Assembly: GCA_036794395.1 (NCBI GenBank)
Contig: DAIRGS010000093.1
Coordinates: 1-23,197 of the forward strand
From: DASXMX01 sp036794395
GTDB taxonomy: Bacteria > Planctomycetota > Phycisphaerae > Tepidisphaerales > Tepidisphaeraceae
Length of the DNA: 23,197 nt
Direction: 5' to 3'
Below the pieces are notes generated by a model that was not told the DNA's origin, made no database searches, and worked only from the letters and a program-made list of their open reading frames with translations. Numbering within the stretch: position 1 is the stretch's first letter; each line of letters begins with the position of its first letter. Of this stretch, positions 22,464 to 23,197 are shown piece after piece. The translations under genes were made by a program, and so were the position numbers.

Positions 22464-23024
22464 TTACGCCAGGTTACGGGCGATGGACATGTTGGTGTCG
22501 TTGTCGGTCTTCTCGACGTTGGTGGCCATCGTGGTGATCTGCGAGACCGAGTTCTGGATCGACTGGATGTCGGCCATCAACTGAACCTTGGTCGAGTCGT
22601 AGTTGGCCTGATCCTGGGTGCTGGCGCCGGCGCCGGGGACCTGGAGGTTCTTGAGCTGGTCAACCTTACCGGCCAACTGCTGGCGTTCCTTGGAGGCCAG
22701 GCTTAACAAGATGGCGGTGATGCTGTTGCCAGCTACGCCGCCGGTGTCGGTGGTGCTATTGGCGAACAAGTGGGCGATGTCGGTGAACGGGCTTTTCAGG
22801 GTGGTCGAGTCGCCGACGATGTTGCTGTAGGCCCCTGAAACGGCTCCCTTGACCACGGCAAAGGGGTTGAAGATATCCAGCGGGTTCTGAATCACATCAC
22901 TGACGGCCCCTTCGACGGCGCCTTCGGCGCCTTTAACAACTGTTCCTGCAATGTCTTCGGCCGTGTTGGTGACGGTGTGGAACGCTGAACTGGCAAAATC
23001 ACCGATAGAACCAAGGAAGCTCAT
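22464..23024 (-). CDS. Small unrecognised protein, possible type III secretion substrate or subunit
   Basis: 186 residues from ATG 23024, chosen because AGGAGAT lies about six bases upstream; the in-frame extension before it is proline-rich filler. I do not recognise a family. The N-terminal half is amphipathic and Ala/Val/Gly-rich (SFLGSIGDFASSAFHTVTNTAEDIAGTVVKG...), without a Sec signal peptide. Residues ~105-135 (AILLSLASKERQQLAGKVDQLKNL) and the C-terminal ~45 residues (QLMADIQSIQNSVSQITTMATNVEKTDNDTNMSIARNLA) look like coiled-coil helices, Gln/Ser/Thr/Asn-rich and Cys-free. This profile, and position upstream of sctV on the same strand, resembles needle, filament or translocator proteins of type III secretion systems (SctF, EspA style) but no sequence identity is claimed. 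The gene has its own terminator-like hairpin 41 bp downstream, so it may be a separate transcript. Confidence 0.6.
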   Translation of the reverse strand: MSFLGSIGDFASSAFHTVTNTAEDIAGTVVKGAEGAVEGAVSDVIQNPLDIFNPFAVVKGAVSGAYSNIVGDSTTLKSPFTDIAHLFANSTTDTGGVAGNSITAILLSLASKERQQLAGKVDQLKNLQVPGAGASTQDQANYDSTKVQLMADIQSIQNSVSQITTMATNVEKTDNDTNMSIARNLA

Positions 23025-23164
23025 GACGATCTCCTGAATGTGGGTTTTAACTGTTTCTGTTTCTTTGAATCCCAACTCTGGGTTCGCCGGGGTTATCGGG
23101 GGATGCGGCGGGGTGTTGCGTGGGAATTTTGGGAGAGGGGGAGAGTGGGGGAGGGGGTGAGGGG

Positions 23165-23188
23165 GAGACAAGGAGACAAGGAGAAAAG
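23165..23188 (+). repeat. Three 8-bp tandem units in a purine-rich stretch
   Basis: GAGACAAG occurs at 23165-23172 and 23173-23180, followed by a degenerate GAGAAAAG at 23181-23188. Preceding bases (~23110-23164) are G-rich and low in complexity. It lies about 140 bp upstream of the minus-strand small gene and may continue outside the window. Confidence 0.7.
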
Positions 23189-23197
23189 CGGGGGCGT

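Overview
The window looks like chromosomal DNA from a planctomycete, probably class Phycisphaerae. Two very large secreted proteins carry an N-terminal LEPR-XLL-like motif (LEARYLLSAG and LERRVLLSTA), one ends in a dockerin-like pair of Asp-rich loops, and there is a type III secretion (SctV/FlhA family) export gate. The DNA is GC-rich, many genes lack a clear Shine-Dalgarno site, and intergenic DNA holds the GC-rich dispersed repeats common in these genomes. Lineage is inferred from protein style, not from a marker gene.

Layout, plus strand (1-9705). Positions 1-400 are the 3' end of a group II intron: the C-terminus of its maturase, then domain V, domain VI and a 3' end in AT. Next is a secreted glycoside-hydrolase-like protein (543-2753). 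From 3034 to 9705 five genes run head to tail: a PEP-mutase-family enzyme, a class I PLP aminotransferase, an ATP-grasp ligase, an MFS transporter and an exported gamma-glutamyltranspeptidase. The last three are practically contiguous (1-3 nt apart). The set reads as a small-molecule biosynthesis and export locus. The best-fitting model is formation of a phosphonopyruvate-like acid, transamination to a phosphonoalanine-like amino acid, ligation to another amino acid, export, and periplasmic gamma-glutamyl chemistry. The PEP-mutase-like enzyme has Cys where PEP mutases have Asn, so the first step is uncertain. This is the most likely undescribed system in the window.

Layout, minus strand (10008-23024). 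A small repeat island (9706-10007) separates the convergent GGT gene and a LEPR-XLL protein with a seven-repeat Vgb-like propeller plus four PKD-like modules. Next are a class I methyltransferase and a 1964-residue FG-GAP protein. Its 28 repeats fall exactly into 7 + Ig + 7 + linker + 7 + Ig + 7, which predicts four seven-bladed propellers on one chain. Upstream of it lie the SctV-type export gate and, past a 405-bp intergenic stretch with hairpin repeats and a 10-N assembly gap, a 186-residue unrecognised protein that could be a type III secretion substrate or structural subunit.

Limits: all assignments come from reading the sequence and from family knowledge. No alignment, HMM or structure prediction was run.
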